A DNA stretch of 59,861 nt. It comes from Paenibacillus antibioticophila. Its GTDB lineage: Bacteria > Bacillota > Bacilli > Paenibacillales > Paenibacillaceae. Below the pieces are notes generated by a model. The model made no database searches, had not been told where the DNA came from, and saw only the letters and a list, made by a program, of their open reading frames with translations. Shown piece by piece: positions 27,227 through 36,012 of the stretch (position 1 is the first letter of the stretch; each line of letters starts with the position of its first letter). The DNA is taken from assembly GCF_000455265.1 (NCBI RefSeq), contig NZ_HG005141.1, positions 270,929-330,789 on the forward strand. Direction: 5' to 3'. Made by a program: the position numbers and the translations under genes.

Positions 27227-28242
27227 TAGTACTCTAAATGCTCCTTTTCGTGAACCCGTTTATGGAAGACAAAGTAACTCCAAATCTGGTAGCCCAATAC
27301 GAACGGCAGCAAGGTCAGTGCCACAATGCTCATCACCTTCAGGGAATAGCTCCCGGATGCCGCATTATGAATCGTCAGCGAGAAGGCTTCACTAATGGAG
27401 CTCACCATCACCCGCGGGAACAGCCCCACGAAGACACCGGAGATCGCCAGAGCGATCAATCCGCCGGTCATGCCGAACGCCCAGCCATCGCGCTTCACCT
27501 GTATGAATCTGCCTGCAAGCAGGAAGCATATAACCCCTATTACCGCCATGATGCCAAGAATCAAACCGCGTACTTTGAAAATATCTGTCTGGAAGTAAGT
27601 CATCACCGCGAACAGGACAAACAATGCCGCAAGTGGAATCAGGAGCTTATGCGCAAGCTTCCGCGCCCGTTCCCGCAGACTACCTGTAGTACGCAATGCA
27701 GCGAACAGCAAGCCGTGTACGAGGCAGAGCACAACCACGGTAATCCCGCCAACCAGGGTGTACAAATTAACCATATCGAACAGGCCGGCCTTCATTTCCA
27801 TCTCGCCGTCAATCGGAAGTCCCTTGAGCAGACCGGAGAAGACGACCCCAAGCAGGAACGGAGGAACAATACTGCCGATAAAAATAGCAATATCCCATAT
27901 CTTCTTCCACTTTTCATGCCCTACCTTGCCTCGGAACTCAAAGGCGACCCCGCGTCCAATCAGCGCAAGCAGCAATACGACCAACGGAGTATAGTAGCCG
28001 CTGAACATCGTGGCGTACCAGTTCGGGAACGCCGCGAACATCGCGCCGCCCGCCGTCAGCAGCCACACCTCATTCGCATCCCAGAAAGGTCCGATGGAAT
28101 TGATCAGGACACGCTTTTCCGTATCATTTTTAGCCAGAAACTTCGTACTCATTCCAATCCCGAAATCGAACCCTTCCAGAAAGAAAAATCCGATAAACAA
28201 TACGGCTACCAGTACAAACCAGAGCTCATTAAGAGATAGCAT
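27226..28242 (-). CDS. cydB: Cytochrome bd ubiquinol/menaquinol oxidase subunit II
   Basis: 338 residues, eight to nine TM helices. CydB landmarks are the N-terminal ELWFVLVAVLFIGFFFLEGFDFGIGM and GPFWDANEVWLLTAGGAMFAAFP (interval), the latter holding the conserved W and E near the haem-binding interface. CydB pairs with CydA in the high-affinity terminal oxidase that reduces oxygen to water without proton pumping. ATG 28242 follows AAGGAGG and overlaps the end of cydA by 14 bp in another frame. Earlier in-frame starts (28284) lie inside cydA and lack support. Confidence 0.93.
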   Translation of the reverse strand: MLSLNELWFVLVAVLFIGFFFLEGFDFGIGMSTKFLAKNDTEKRVLINSIGPFWDANEVWLLTAGGAMFAAFPNWYATMFSGYYTPLVVLLLALIGRGVAFEFRGKVGHEKWKKIWDIAIFIGSIVPPFLLGVVFSGLLKGLPIDGEMEMKAGLFDMVNLYTLVGGITVVVLCLVHGLLFAALRTTGSLRERARKLAHKLLIPLAALFVLFAVMTYFQTDIFKVRGLILGIMAVIGVICFLLAGRFIQVKRDGWAFGMTGGLIALAISGVFVGLFPRVMVSSISEAFSLTIHNAASGSYSLKVMSIVALTLLPFVLGYQIWSYFVFHKRVHEKEHLEY

Positions 28243-29635
28243 GGTATCCCTCCTTCGCATATGGATCGCTGCCATGGTCATCATGATCTACGTCAACGGC
28301 ATTCGGCCCCTTTTTGATGACCTTCAGGAACAGGAACACCATGACGATGCCCAGAGCCGTGTAAATGGTAGAAAATGAAATCAGCGAGAACAATATCTGT
28401 CCGGAGGTAACGCTAGGCGAAATACTGTCCTTCGTCTGCATCAAGCCGAATACCGTCCATGGTTGACGCCCGATTTCGGTCATAATCCATCCCGCCGTAT
28501 TGGCGATAAACGGAAGCGAAATGCTCCACAGCATCGCACGGTAGAACCAGGTGTTCGGACGATCCAGCTTCTTCCGCCATGCCAGATAGCAGCCGTAAAG
28601 GGTAAGCAGGATCATCAGACTTCCCGCGGCAACCATGATCCGGAAGCTCCAGAACGTCGTTTTGACCGGAGGAATATAATCACCGGGACCGTAGGTCTGC
28701 TCATATTCCTTCTGAAGCTCAAGCATCCCTTTGATTTCGCCATTGAATTTACTATAGGACAAGAAGCTCAGCAGATAAGGGATCTTGATTTCAAAGCTAT
28801 TACTCTGATCCTCCGTATCAATATGGGCATAAACCGTCCAAGGAGCAGGGTCGCCGCTCTCACCCCACAAGCCTTCGGAGGCAGCCATCTTCATCGGCTG
28901 TGTCTCAACCAGATACTGCGCCTGACTATGGCCGGCCAGTGCCGTACCTAAAGAGGACACGAGGCCCATAATTACCGCAATAATGAACGATTTTTTAAAG
29001 AACTCCACGTCTTGCTTGCGAAGCATCTTGTAGGCGCTGATCCCCGTGATCATAAAGGCCCCGGTCGCAAATGCGGCGAATATCGTATGGGGAAATTCCA
29101 CCAAAAGCTGTCCATTTGTGATCAAGGCGAAGAAGTCATTCATTTCCGCCCGCCCGTTATTAACCGTAAAGCCCACCGGGCGCTGCATGAACGAGTTAGC
29201 AGCCAAAATCCAGAACGCCGACATGGTCGTTCCGAGAGCTACCAGCCAGATGCAGAGCAAGTGTACTTTTTTCGATAAGCGATCCCATCCAAAAATCCAC
29301 AGACCGATAAAGGTCGATTCCATAAAGAAAGCAAACAAGGCCTCTATCGCGAGCGGCGCACCGAACACATCACCCACAAACCGCGAATAATCCGACCAGT
29401 TCATCCCGAACTGGAACTCCTGGATAATTCCTGTGACAACCCCTACGGCAAAGTTGATCAAAAACAGCTTGCCCCAGAATTTGGTCATCTTCTTGTATTC
29501 TTCTTTACCCTTTACCACATACAGCGTCTCCATAATTGCGATCAACACAACGAGACCGATACTCAGCGGGACAAAAAAGTAGTGGAAAATCGTTGTCGCT
29601 GCAAATTGAAGCCGCGCCAGAATCAACGGATCCAT
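28229..29635 (-). CDS. cydA: Cytochrome bd oxidase subunit I
   Basis: 468 residues. The start (M)DPLILARLQFAATTIFHYFF gives the high-spin haem-ligand His in FHYFF. The second conserved His lies in AGHSQAQYLVETQPMKMAASEG (interval about 186-207), and the Q-loop region, with the GRQPWTVFGLMQT block, is typical. The Q-loop is the short form found in Bacillota. CydA carries haems b558, b595 and d and oxidises menaquinol. ATG 29635 (the second of two tandem ATGs) is best spaced from GAGGGAG. It is the first gene of cydABDC. Two Rex-like sites lie 43 and 95 bp upstream, so low-oxygen/high-NADH induction is expected. Confidence 0.95.
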   Translation of the reverse strand: MDPLILARLQFAATTIFHYFFVPLSIGLVVLIAIMETLYVVKGKEEYKKMTKFWGKLFLINFAVGVVTGIIQEFQFGMNWSDYSRFVGDVFGAPLAIEALFAFFMESTFIGLWIFGWDRLSKKVHLLCIWLVALGTTMSAFWILAANSFMQRPVGFTVNNGRAEMNDFFALITNGQLLVEFPHTIFAAFATGAFMITGISAYKMLRKQDVEFFKKSFIIAVIMGLVSSLGTALAGHSQAQYLVETQPMKMAASEGLWGESGDPAPWTVYAHIDTEDQSNSFEIKIPYLLSFLSYSKFNGEIKGMLELQKEYEQTYGPGDYIPPVKTTFWSFRIMVAAGSLMILLTLYGCYLAWRKKLDRPNTWFYRAMLWSISLPFIANTAGWIMTEIGRQPWTVFGLMQTKDSISPSVTSGQILFSLISFSTIYTALGIVMVFLFLKVIKKGPNAVDVDHDDHGSDPYAKEGYHAIS

Positions 29636-29677
29636 CATTTACTCCCTCTTTCTTCTCTCGATATTAATTCTTAACTA

Positions 29678-29695
29678 ATGTGAATTCTATCACGG
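29678..29695. promoter_or_regulatory. Rex-like site 1 upstream of cydA
   Basis: ATGTGAATTCTATCACGG matches the Rex consensus TTGTGAAWWWWTTCACAA at about 12-13 of 18 positions. It is 43 bp before the cydA start. Confidence 0.4.
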
Positions 29696-29729
29696 CAAAA
29701 TGAAAATGAACGGCTTAAAAGTAATAATT

Positions 29730-29747
29730 TTGTGACAATAATCACAT
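29730..29747. promoter_or_regulatory. Rex-like site 2 upstream of cydA
   Basis: TTGTGACAATAATCACAT matches the Rex consensus at about 15 of 18 positions. A further TGTCACA half-site follows at 29755-29761. The pair of sites resembles Rex-controlled cyd operons of Bacillota. Confidence 0.55.
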
Positions 29748-29846
29748 GATAAATGTCACATCTATGAACATCAGAGAGAATTCCTTGATCTGCCGCGGTT
29801 TTCTCGCTGTGCGCTATCTTTGAAAGATTTGTGACCATAAGTACAT

Positions 29847-29896
29847 GTTCAAAAAGCCGGCTTTACAGAGCATTCCTCAGAGACGACTTTTTGAAC
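29847..29896. repeat. Family C remnant (50 bp)
   Basis: GTTCAAAAAGCCGGCTTT at one end and ACGACTTTTTGAAC at the other form the inverted ends of the family C element seen in full at 53010-53214, here with the interior missing. It lies between cydA and the YgbA-like gene. Confidence 0.6.
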
Positions 29897-29908
29897 GATT
29901 CCATCCAT

Positions 29909-30289
29909 TCACTTCCTGCCTTGCCGTTCATCCGCCATGTGCCGAAGAGTCCGCCAGGGATGTCTCCACAGCATCCGCATACCGGCAAAGCGCATCACCT
30001 CGCGAATGCGCTGCTGATAATCAGGAGCATAACAATGTACTTCACAATTTCGGCAGGAGGACTTGTCCTCCCCAAACCGGCAGTACGCCAGGCGGTTCAA
30101 GGCATAATCGGCCAGCTTCCGGCATTCTGGGCATAGCTCGTTATCTATGCCCGCTGACGAATGCTTGATTTTGCAATACATGGATATCATGTACCTCACG
30201 GTCGTCTTCTCCCGCCGGATTCTCGGACCATCGATTCGTTCGTTCCGTCCGCTGGACCGGCTGGACGCCCGCTGTTCTGTCATATTCAT
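29909..30289 (-). CDS. YgbA-like 'nitrous oxide-stimulated promoter' family protein
   Basis: 126 residues, small and cysteine-rich. After a basic N-terminus come RREKTTVRYMISMYCKIKH, then LCPECRKLADYALNRLAYC and SSCRNCEVHCYAP, ending with HPWRTLRHMADERQ. The arrangement of about eight Cys suggests a metal or iron-sulphur site. The family is named after a promoter responding to nitrogen oxides, and E. coli YgbA lies in the nitric-oxide (NsrR) regulon. The biochemical role is not settled. ATG 30289 follows GGAGG with 6-nt spacing; a longer frame from 30346 would overlap the upstream ABC permease gene. It is the last gene of that operon by position (17-bp gap). Confidence 0.75.
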   Translation of the reverse strand: MNMTEQRASSRSSGRNERIDGPRIRREKTTVRYMISMYCKIKHSSAGIDNELCPECRKLADYALNRLAYCRFGEDKSSCRNCEVHCYAPDYQQRIREVMRFAGMRMLWRHPWRTLRHMADERQGRK

Positions 30290-30306
30290 GTTTGACCTCC
30301 GTCCGC

Positions 30307-31971
30307 TTATCCTGTCAGCTTCGGGTTGCCGAATCCCCGCAGCCACAAGAACCAGTTGGCTGCAAGCAATAGCGCAATATAAATCAATACACCAAAGCTA
30401 AACTGAGCGGCGATATAATGGAGCAGGCCAAATACCGCAAGCATCAGCATCAGACCTATCATCTTTAAGCTTAAACCCGTTTGCGCCGCTTCAAACCTTT
30501 CCGAAAACGGATAAGTGCTCTTATTGTCCACAACTGCAAAACAGATCACGGCGTAGGCAAGAAGCCCAAGGCCCGCCGCAAGCAGATCCGGAATGATTTC
30601 TGCGCCGAACAGCACCATAAAGCCGACGGCCTCAAACGCATAGACCGGCAACAATAACCGTACGACCGCAGCGGTCAGCGTTCCCCGCTGAATCGGAACG
30701 GAGCTGCTGACCGGTGCCGTGCGATAAATCCATGAGGCTTTATAGTTGCTTGAATACCGCAGCATCCAGACGAGACTCGGCATTAACAGGGCACAGCCAT
30801 AGATGAAGAGATGGAGCTGGGTCCCCCGCAGGCTTGCCCATCCGTCCTGCATCCCCATCGTAAACAATAGGATCGGGGGAAAGATCAGCGAAAAGCCGAG
30901 ATTTGGGTATACCTTCAGCTTGAATTCCCGTTCGCGGGCCATCATCCTCCAGGCAAAGTGAAAGAAAGCCCGCTCTTGCCCTTCCGGACATAGCACCCGG
31001 GCGAGTCTGTTAACCCATCTTCCCGCCCCTTCTCTTTGGCTGGCGCCCGGGCCGGCCAGCTTCTGCAAATTCTTCTCCATGGATGGCATCATCAAGAGAT
31101 AGGTAACCCCCGCAATGACAGGAACCAGCAAAGCAAGGCCTGAAGCAACTGCGATCTCGGTGCGGTAGTCCCCTTGAAGCAGCATTTCGTAAGGAGCTCC
31201 GAACCAAATCGGCGGAATCAGGAAATACCACCACTTAAATTGAATTACCGCCTGCAGATCTATAAAATCAAATACCCGGATTAATAGCTGATACCCAAGG
31301 GCGATACCGATCGTAAGTCCAATCTGCACGTAGTTGATCAGATCCTTCAAGCGCTCTCCGTCAAGCAAACGGAGCACAAGCAGATACAGCATCGCTGTCA
31401 ACGCAATGATCAACAGATCCATCAGCACAAGCTCCACTGCAAAGATCAGAAAGAAGCCCCACCCGTGACGGAACAGTCCAACACCAAGCGGAATGACGGC
31501 CAGCGCGCCCGTTAGAAAAAACAAATAGTAGAAAATATGCAGCGCCTTCGCCATCGCGATTGTTCTACGGTTCACCGGCTTGGTCTGTAGAATGCTTCGG
31601 TCCCGGACATCCAGCAGCACCGAAGAAAAATCCGAGATGAGCGAGGTCATAATCATAAACATTAAAATCCCGAACACAAAGCTCATTTGAAAAATATAAT
31701 TGTCACCGTTCAGAACAAATAAGCAGGTAAATCCTCCAAAAATCAAATAGAGCCACAACGAGCCAAAGAACTGATTTCTATCCGGGTCGCCATCTTTGGC
31801 ATGTCGGTCCCGTTGGTTTCTTCCGGATTTGCCGACAATGGTCGGCGCCCTTCTTCCGTCCATCAACAGCTTGGTCTGCAAAATACGCCGCATCACGGGA
31901 TAATCGATGTCCAGCTTCTCCAGCAGGCCCCCAAAACGATCCAGAATCTTCAAAAATTTTATTTCCTTCAT
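30307..31971 (-). CDS. ABC-2 type exporter permease
   Basis: 554 residues with a cytoplasmic N-terminus of about 65 residues and roughly 12 hydrophobic segments in two blocks (about 70-290 and 370-550). The loop between them contains RVLCPEGQERAFFHFAWRMM. This long two-block form is found in Bacillota permeases that pair with a separate ATPase. The ATPase gene lies 3 bp upstream in the same operon. The substrate is unknown. ATG 31971 follows the ATPase stop closely, so translation is likely coupled. No signal peptide or catalytic motif is evident. Confidence 0.8.
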   Translation of the reverse strand: MKEIKFLKILDRFGGLLEKLDIDYPVMRRILQTKLLMDGRRAPTIVGKSGRNQRDRHAKDGDPDRNQFFGSLWLYLIFGGFTCLFVLNGDNYIFQMSFVFGILMFMIMTSLISDFSSVLLDVRDRSILQTKPVNRRTIAMAKALHIFYYLFFLTGALAVIPLGVGLFRHGWGFFLIFAVELVLMDLLIIALTAMLYLLVLRLLDGERLKDLINYVQIGLTIGIALGYQLLIRVFDFIDLQAVIQFKWWYFLIPPIWFGAPYEMLLQGDYRTEIAVASGLALLVPVIAGVTYLLMMPSMEKNLQKLAGPGASQREGAGRWVNRLARVLCPEGQERAFFHFAWRMMAREREFKLKVYPNLGFSLIFPPILLFTMGMQDGWASLRGTQLHLFIYGCALLMPSLVWMLRYSSNYKASWIYRTAPVSSSVPIQRGTLTAAVVRLLLPVYAFEAVGFMVLFGAEIIPDLLAAGLGLLAYAVICFAVVDNKSTYPFSERFEAAQTGLSLKMIGLMLMLAVFGLLHYIAAQFSFGVLIYIALLLAANWFLWLRGFGNPKLTG

Positions 31972-31974
31972 TTG

Positions 31975-32778
31975 CTACACCTCTTGCACAATCGATACGA
32001 ATCGTTCGGCGATCTCATGGTGTTCATTAAATCCCGTAATCTGATTAAAGATCTGCTCAAGCGAGCCCTGCAAATTCTGTCCCTTCAGCTCTTCAAAGCT
32101 CCCGTCAGCAGCAATTCTCCCGCCGTCCAGCAAAATGATCCGATGGCTGATTTTCTCGACGACCTCCATAATATGCGAGGAATAGAATATGGTCTTCCCT
32201 TGTGCAGCCAGGAGGGCCAGCAGCTCTTTGACAACCATTACGCTGTTCGCATCAAGTCCGCTGAGCGGCTCGTCCAGGAACAGAATATCGGGATTATGCA
32301 GCAGGCTCGAAATGATCAGTACCTTCTGCTTCATCCCTTTGGAAAAGGTAGAAAGCCGGGCATTCGCCGCATCTTTCAGCCCGAGCTGTTCCATCATGCG
32401 CCGCGCCTTGCTTTCGGCAGTCTCCATGGACAGGCCGTAAAGCTCTCCGATAAACGTCAAATATTCGCGGGCGGTCAGCGTATCATAGATGTCTGCGGTT
32501 TCCGGCACATAGCCGATGCGTCTTTTGTACTCCGTATCGCCGTCAACAGGATTCGCCCCGCATACCCGCACTTCTCCCGAATAGCCTTCCACCAGTCCGA
32601 GCATGATCTTTACCGTCGTGCTCTTGCCGGCTCCATTAGGCCCGATATAACCGATAATTTGTCCGGGATACGCATCAAAATCAATACCGTTCAGCACATA
32701 TCGTTCTCCGAACCTCATCCGCAAATCGCGGATCCTGATGACGGGCTCCGAGCCTTCACCGTCGAACCGATAAGTCAT
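31975..32778 (-). CDS. ABC exporter ATP-binding protein
   Basis: 267 residues. The ATPase domain has Walker A IGPNGAGKSTTVKI at about 45-58, signature FSKGMKQKVLI (a variant of LSGGQ with KGM, common in ABC-2 exporters), Walker B ILFLDEPLSGLD and H-loop YSSHIMEVVE. ATG 32778 (MTYRFDGEG) is taken because GGGTGG lies just upstream; a frame open to 32871 has no better site. It energises the permease encoded 3 bp downstream. The type resembles CcmA/EcsA-like ATPases used for export of small molecules, but the cargo cannot be inferred. Confidence 0.88.
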   Translation of the reverse strand: MTYRFDGEGSEPVIRIRDLRMRFGERYVLNGIDFDAYPGQIIGYIGPNGAGKSTTVKIMLGLVEGYSGEVRVCGANPVDGDTEYKRRIGYVPETADIYDTLTAREYLTFIGELYGLSMETAESKARRMMEQLGLKDAANARLSTFSKGMKQKVLIISSLLHNPDILFLDEPLSGLDANSVMVVKELLALLAAQGKTIFYSSHIMEVVEKISHRIILLDGGRIAADGSFEELKGQNLQGSLEQIFNQITGFNEHHEIAERFVSIVQEV

Positions 32779-32880
32779 TCTTTTCCACCCTTTCCGCATA
32801 AGTGAGTTTCCATATTTATCTAATCCTTTATTATGAAGGAATAACAGTAAAAAAGCACGGATTCCTGTCACATTACGAAC

Positions 32881-32914
32881 AAAAAAAGAACCGATCTTGG
32901 AAAGACCGGTTCTT
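32881..32914 (-). terminator. katA terminator
   Basis: AAGAACCG (32886-32893) pairs with CGGTTCTT (32907-32914). On the minus strand it is followed by TTTTTTT. It lies just after the catalase stop. Confidence 0.85.
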
Positions 32915-32925
32915 CGAACATAATA

Positions 32926-34389
32926 TTATGGCTGGGGCGGCTGCGGAATGAAGGAGGAAATATCAACGCCAAGCCCTTGAGCGAGCCGCATACCGTATTC
33001 GGTGTCGGCACGGAAGAAATTGCAGATCGCACGAAGCTGGATCTGTTCATTGGTTTGCTTCAGATCATTAAGCATATTCGTAATCAGATGATTGCGCTCC
33101 TCCTCGGTAAAGCTTCGGTAGAGCTCGCCGGCCTGGGTAAAATCATCGGTCTTCGCAATCTTCGCTCTCCCGATCATCCCGTTTACCGGAACCGCGCTGT
33201 CGTTATAGCTCGGGTCTTCCTTCGGGCTGCTCTCCAGACTGTTAGGCTCATAATTCACCGGCGAAGGGTCCTGCTTCACATTCATCAATCCGTCCCGTTG
33301 GTGGTTACGAACCGGCGCATAAGGACAGTTGACTGGGATCTGCAAATAGTTGGCTCCCAGACGATAGCGCTGTGTATCCGGATAGGAGAACAGGCGGCCC
33401 TGCAGCAGCTTATCTTCGGATGGCTCGATGCCCGGCACCAGCGCACTTGGCGAAAATGCCGCCTGCTCTACCTCCGCGAAGAAATTGTCCGGGTTCCGGT
33501 TCAACGTCATCGTGCCCACAGGGATGAGCGGATAATGGCTCTCCGGCCATACCTTCGTTGGATCAAGCGGATCAAAGCTCCACAGATCCAGGTCCTCTAC
33601 AGGCAGCAGCTGTATATTCAGCTCCCACTGTGGAAAATCACCCTGTGCGATGTGGTCGTATAAATCACGCGTCGCATGGTTGAAATCACCGCCTTGGACC
33701 TCGCGGACTTCCTCTGCGGTCAGATTGCGAACCCCCTGTTTGGATTTCCAGGTGTATTTTACGTAGACGATCTTCCCTTCCGCATTAATCCACTTGAAGG
33801 CATGCACACCAAAGCCGTCCATTTGCCGGTAATTCGCCGGTGTTCCGTTGTTGGACATCAGCCAGGTCATCATATGCGTCGACTCGGGGCTCAGCGTCAT
33901 GAAGTCCCAATACCGCGCCGGGTCCTGAATATTCGTGTCCGGGGAAGGCTTGAGCGAGTGCACCATATCAGGGAACTTGATCGCGTCCCGGATAAAGAAC
34001 ACGGGCAAATGGTTGCCTACGAGATCATAGTTGCCTTCCTCAGTGTAAAACTTAACAGCAAAGCCCCGAGGATCCCGGGCCGTCTCCGGAGAACCCTGCC
34101 CGTGGATGACCGTCGAGAAGCGGACAAATACCGGCGTCTCATGCCCTGCTTCCTGCAGGAACTGCGCCTTTGTAAACTCGGACATACTGCGCTCGGCTAC
34201 GAACACCCCATGCGCTCCTGCTCCGCGAGCATGCACAACCCGCTCAGGAATCCGCTCGCGGTCAAAGTGGCCCAGCTTCTCCAGCAGATGATAATCCTCC
34301 AGCAGAGTCGGACCGCCTTGTCCCGCCGTCCTGGAATTTTGATTATCTCCTACTGGTGCTCCTTGGTTTGTGGTCATTCTGTTATTCAT
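32926..34389 (-). CDS. katA: Monofunctional haem catalase
   Basis: 487 residues, the small-subunit clade 3 size. The active-site His is in RVVHARGAGAHGVF, the distal Asn in DLVGNHLPVFFIRDAIKFPD, and the proximal haem-ligand Tyr in RLFSYPDTQRYRLGANY. KatA breaks down hydrogen peroxide in the cytoplasm. ATG 34389 follows GGAGGG at a somewhat long spacing, and a second ATG (MTTNQG) four codons on is an alternative. A 15-bp 7-1-7 type palindrome overlapping the promoter suggests control by PerR or a Fur-family repressor. The gene is monocistronic, with its own terminator. Confidence 0.95.
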   Translation of the reverse strand: MNNRMTTNQGAPVGDNQNSRTAGQGGPTLLEDYHLLEKLGHFDRERIPERVVHARGAGAHGVFVAERSMSEFTKAQFLQEAGHETPVFVRFSTVIHGQGSPETARDPRGFAVKFYTEEGNYDLVGNHLPVFFIRDAIKFPDMVHSLKPSPDTNIQDPARYWDFMTLSPESTHMMTWLMSNNGTPANYRQMDGFGVHAFKWINAEGKIVYVKYTWKSKQGVRNLTAEEVREVQGGDFNHATRDLYDHIAQGDFPQWELNIQLLPVEDLDLWSFDPLDPTKVWPESHYPLIPVGTMTLNRNPDNFFAEVEQAAFSPSALVPGIEPSEDKLLQGRLFSYPDTQRYRLGANYLQIPVNCPYAPVRNHQRDGLMNVKQDPSPVNYEPNSLESSPKEDPSYNDSAVPVNGMIGRAKIAKTDDFTQAGELYRSFTEEERNHLITNMLNDLKQTNEQIQLRAICNFFRADTEYGMRLAQGLGVDISSFIPQPPQP

Positions 34390-34412
34390 CTATTCATCAC
34401 CCTCCGGTTAAT

Positions 34413-34434
34413 ATTATACTTAGACTTGATCTAA
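34413..34434 (-). promoter_or_regulatory. katA -10 box with PerR-like palindrome
   Basis: TATAAT on the minus strand (34413-34418) is preceded by TTAGA-TCAAG-TCTAA (34420-34434), which has the 15-bp 7-1-7 geometry of a PerR box but only about 9-10 matches to TTATAATNATTATAA. The -35 is weak. Confidence 0.4.
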
Positions 34435-34545
34435 ATTATGTTCCTATTGTAGCATCCCCTGATACGCTGCTTCATGAAGCTTGCATGAGGGAAAGGTGAA
34501 GGATTGGATGACAGCGCTGCATTCATTTTCATGTGCGGAGAACGC

Positions 34546-34595
34546 AAAAAAATCCCTCCCGGAGCAAGCAGCCGTCACAGCTTCTCCGGGAGGGA
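34546..34595 (-). terminator. Strong minus-strand terminator without an obvious gene
   Basis: TCCCTCCCGGAG (34553-34564) pairs perfectly with CTCCGGGAGGGA (34584-34595). On the minus strand it is followed by seven U. The nearest upstream minus-strand gene starts at 35117, with an oppositely oriented small gene between. It either ends that longer transcript or defines a small RNA. Confidence 0.65.
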
Positions 34596-34703
34596 CTTTG
34601 ATATATAAGCGTTTAATTCGCATGAATTGATATGCACCTACGCATAGTAATGGTTGTATCCTTAAGAACGCCTTAACTCGCCGACAAGGAGGAAGCCTCG
34701 ACA

Positions 34704-34832
34704 ATGGACAATCTGCATGATTTCGTGGAGAAGGTGCACGACAAGCAGGACAAGGATGCCAAGAACCGCAAGCAGGGCAAGGGCACCCCTTCCAGCCAAT
34801 TGCCGAATAAGCAGCACGGAACCAAAAAGTAA
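34704..34832 (+). CDS. DUF4023 family micro-protein
   Basis: 42 residues, highly charged and hydrophilic: it starts MDNLHDFVEKVHDKQDKDAK and ends LPNKQHGTKK. The pattern (Asn/His start, Lys-Asp rich middle, GKGTPSSQLPNKQ) fits the short DUF4023 proteins of Paenibacillus and Bacillus. ATG 34704 follows AAGGAGGA (34687-34694). It is followed by a very strong hairpin at 34876-34915. Function is unknown. It lies between katA and another small hydrophilic gene of opposite orientation. Confidence 0.75.
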   Translation: MDNLHDFVEKVHDKQDKDAKNRKQGKGTPSSQLPNKQHGTKK

Positions 34833-34875
34833 ACTTTTTCGTTCTACTTTGGCATAGCTTACCGATACCGAGCAG

Positions 34876-34915
34876 CGCGAAGGGCTGCTCCATTGGATAG
34901 GAGCAGCCCTTCGCG
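34876..34915. terminator. 16-bp perfect hairpin between two small genes
   Basis: CGCGAAGGGCTGCTCC (34876-34891) pairs exactly with GGAGCAGCCCTTCGCG (34900-34915), loop 8 nt. The following T-run is poor on both strands (TTGAT). It probably terminates the DUF4023 gene and partly the convergent small gene. Confidence 0.65.
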
Positions 34916-34934
34916 TTGATCCCGCCACTGCGAG

Positions 34935-35117
34935 CTAGTGATCGTAAAGATCCTCGCCGGAGATGAATTCATTGAGAACCTCATCGCCGGGTCCTTTATG
35001 ATTCTTGATTTGGCTCAGCCGGCCTGCCCGGCCCTCTCCGCCGTTTCCTGACGGAGCATTCTGGCCGTTGCTGCTGCCATTTCCGTCCCGGCGGCTCTGC
35101 TTATCGCGCTTTCCCAT
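34935..35117 (-). CDS. Small hydrophilic protein of unknown function
   Basis: 60 residues, basic and Gly/Asn/Ser-rich in the first half (MGKRDKQSRRDGNGSSNGQ), acidic at the end (EVLNEFISGEDLYDH). ATG 35117 follows GGAGGGTGCAAA, a good ribosome binding site, which is the main reason to accept it. No TM helix or known domain is recognised. Low-complexity, probably disordered. It converges on the DUF4023 gene. Confidence 0.6.
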   Translation of the reverse strand: MGKRDKQSRRDGNGSSNGQNAPSGNGGEGRAGRLSQIKNHKGPGDEVLNEFISGEDLYDH

Positions 35118-35225
35118 TTTGCACCCTCCTGCCATGAATGTCTGCATTCAAGCAATAGGCTGTGACAGACGGAAGGATTTTATGCGCCGGTATTGAGGAC
35201 GAGGGGGAAGCACCAAGCTGTGCTC

Positions 35226-35954
35226 CTACTCCTTGATCGTTACCGTCACCGGCGACCATTCAGCAGTAACCACCTGGCCATGAACCGAAACACTGCCCTC
35301 CGGCGAAATATCCTTCTCCGTCATAATACCAAGGGCAATGGTGAAGCGATTGAACTTGATGGGCACGCTGCTCTCCCGACGAACCTCATGGCCGTTAACA
35401 TAGAAAATAACCTCGTCTATTGCGCGGTTGTAAGTAATTTTGTACGTATTGAACTCGCGCGGCTTGAAGTCCGTATCTTCTTTGAACACGCAGAAGTATT
35501 TGGTCTTTCCGGTATCCGGTACAGTGACTCCCGGGAATTGAAGCACAGCATAGACACTGGCGTATTTATCATTGCCTGCGAAGAAGTCCAAGGCGGCTCC
35601 GGTTGAAAAATCAAGCAGATTCAGTGATACATAGCCGTCATACAGATCCCCTGGTGCGGTATTTTGTGTCCGGGCGCGGATTTGAAGCTCGAAGCTGACC
35701 TCGCCCTCCTCAGGAATGACGACCTCTTCATTCGAATAATACATGTGCTTGGCATTATCCAAAATTTGCACCTGATGATGCTGGCGGCTCAAGGGTGCCC
35801 GGACATACAGGATGCCGTTGCGCACAATAACGACAGCTTCCGGCTCGCGGTACTCCCAGAAGCTCCCGTCCGGCAGCGGGAAACCGCCTATTTTCCAGAC
35901 TTGTCCCTCATTCAGAATCGTATGAAAGTCGCCGAATACTTTTACCTGTTCCAT
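35226..35954 (-). CDS. DUF6081-like beta-rich protein
   Basis: 242 residues without signal peptide or TM helix. The chain is dominated by short strand-like segments (VVIVRNGILYVRAPLS, EVSFELQIRARTQN, YKITYNRAIDEVIFYVNGHEV), resembling a concanavalin-like jelly roll, as in glucanase/lectin folds. It recalls proteins annotated DUF6081. The final EVIFYVNGHEVRRES segment is typical of such domains. ATG 35954 follows AGGAGG. No catalytic residues are identifiable, and ligand and role are unknown. It stands alone between a small gene and a UbiA gene. Confidence 0.6.
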   Translation of the reverse strand: MEQVKVFGDFHTILNEGQVWKIGGFPLPDGSFWEYREPEAVVIVRNGILYVRAPLSRQHHQVQILDNAKHMYYSNEEVVIPEEGEVSFELQIRARTQNTAPGDLYDGYVSLNLLDFSTGAALDFFAGNDKYASVYAVLQFPGVTVPDTGKTKYFCVFKEDTDFKPREFNTYKITYNRAIDEVIFYVNGHEVRRESSVPIKFNRFTIALGIMTEKDISPEGSVSVHGQVVTAEWSPVTVTIKE

Positions 35955-36012
35955 GTATGATAATCCTCCTAATTAGTATTCCGTCCTGCCTTCAAACAAG
36001 ATGTGCCCTAGC

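Noticed and set aside
27238..28239. Open frame antisense to cydB, and a similar one at 31801-32805 antisense to the ABC ATPase
   Set aside because: Both are complementary to well-recognised membrane or ATPase genes and have low-complexity, non-protein-like composition.
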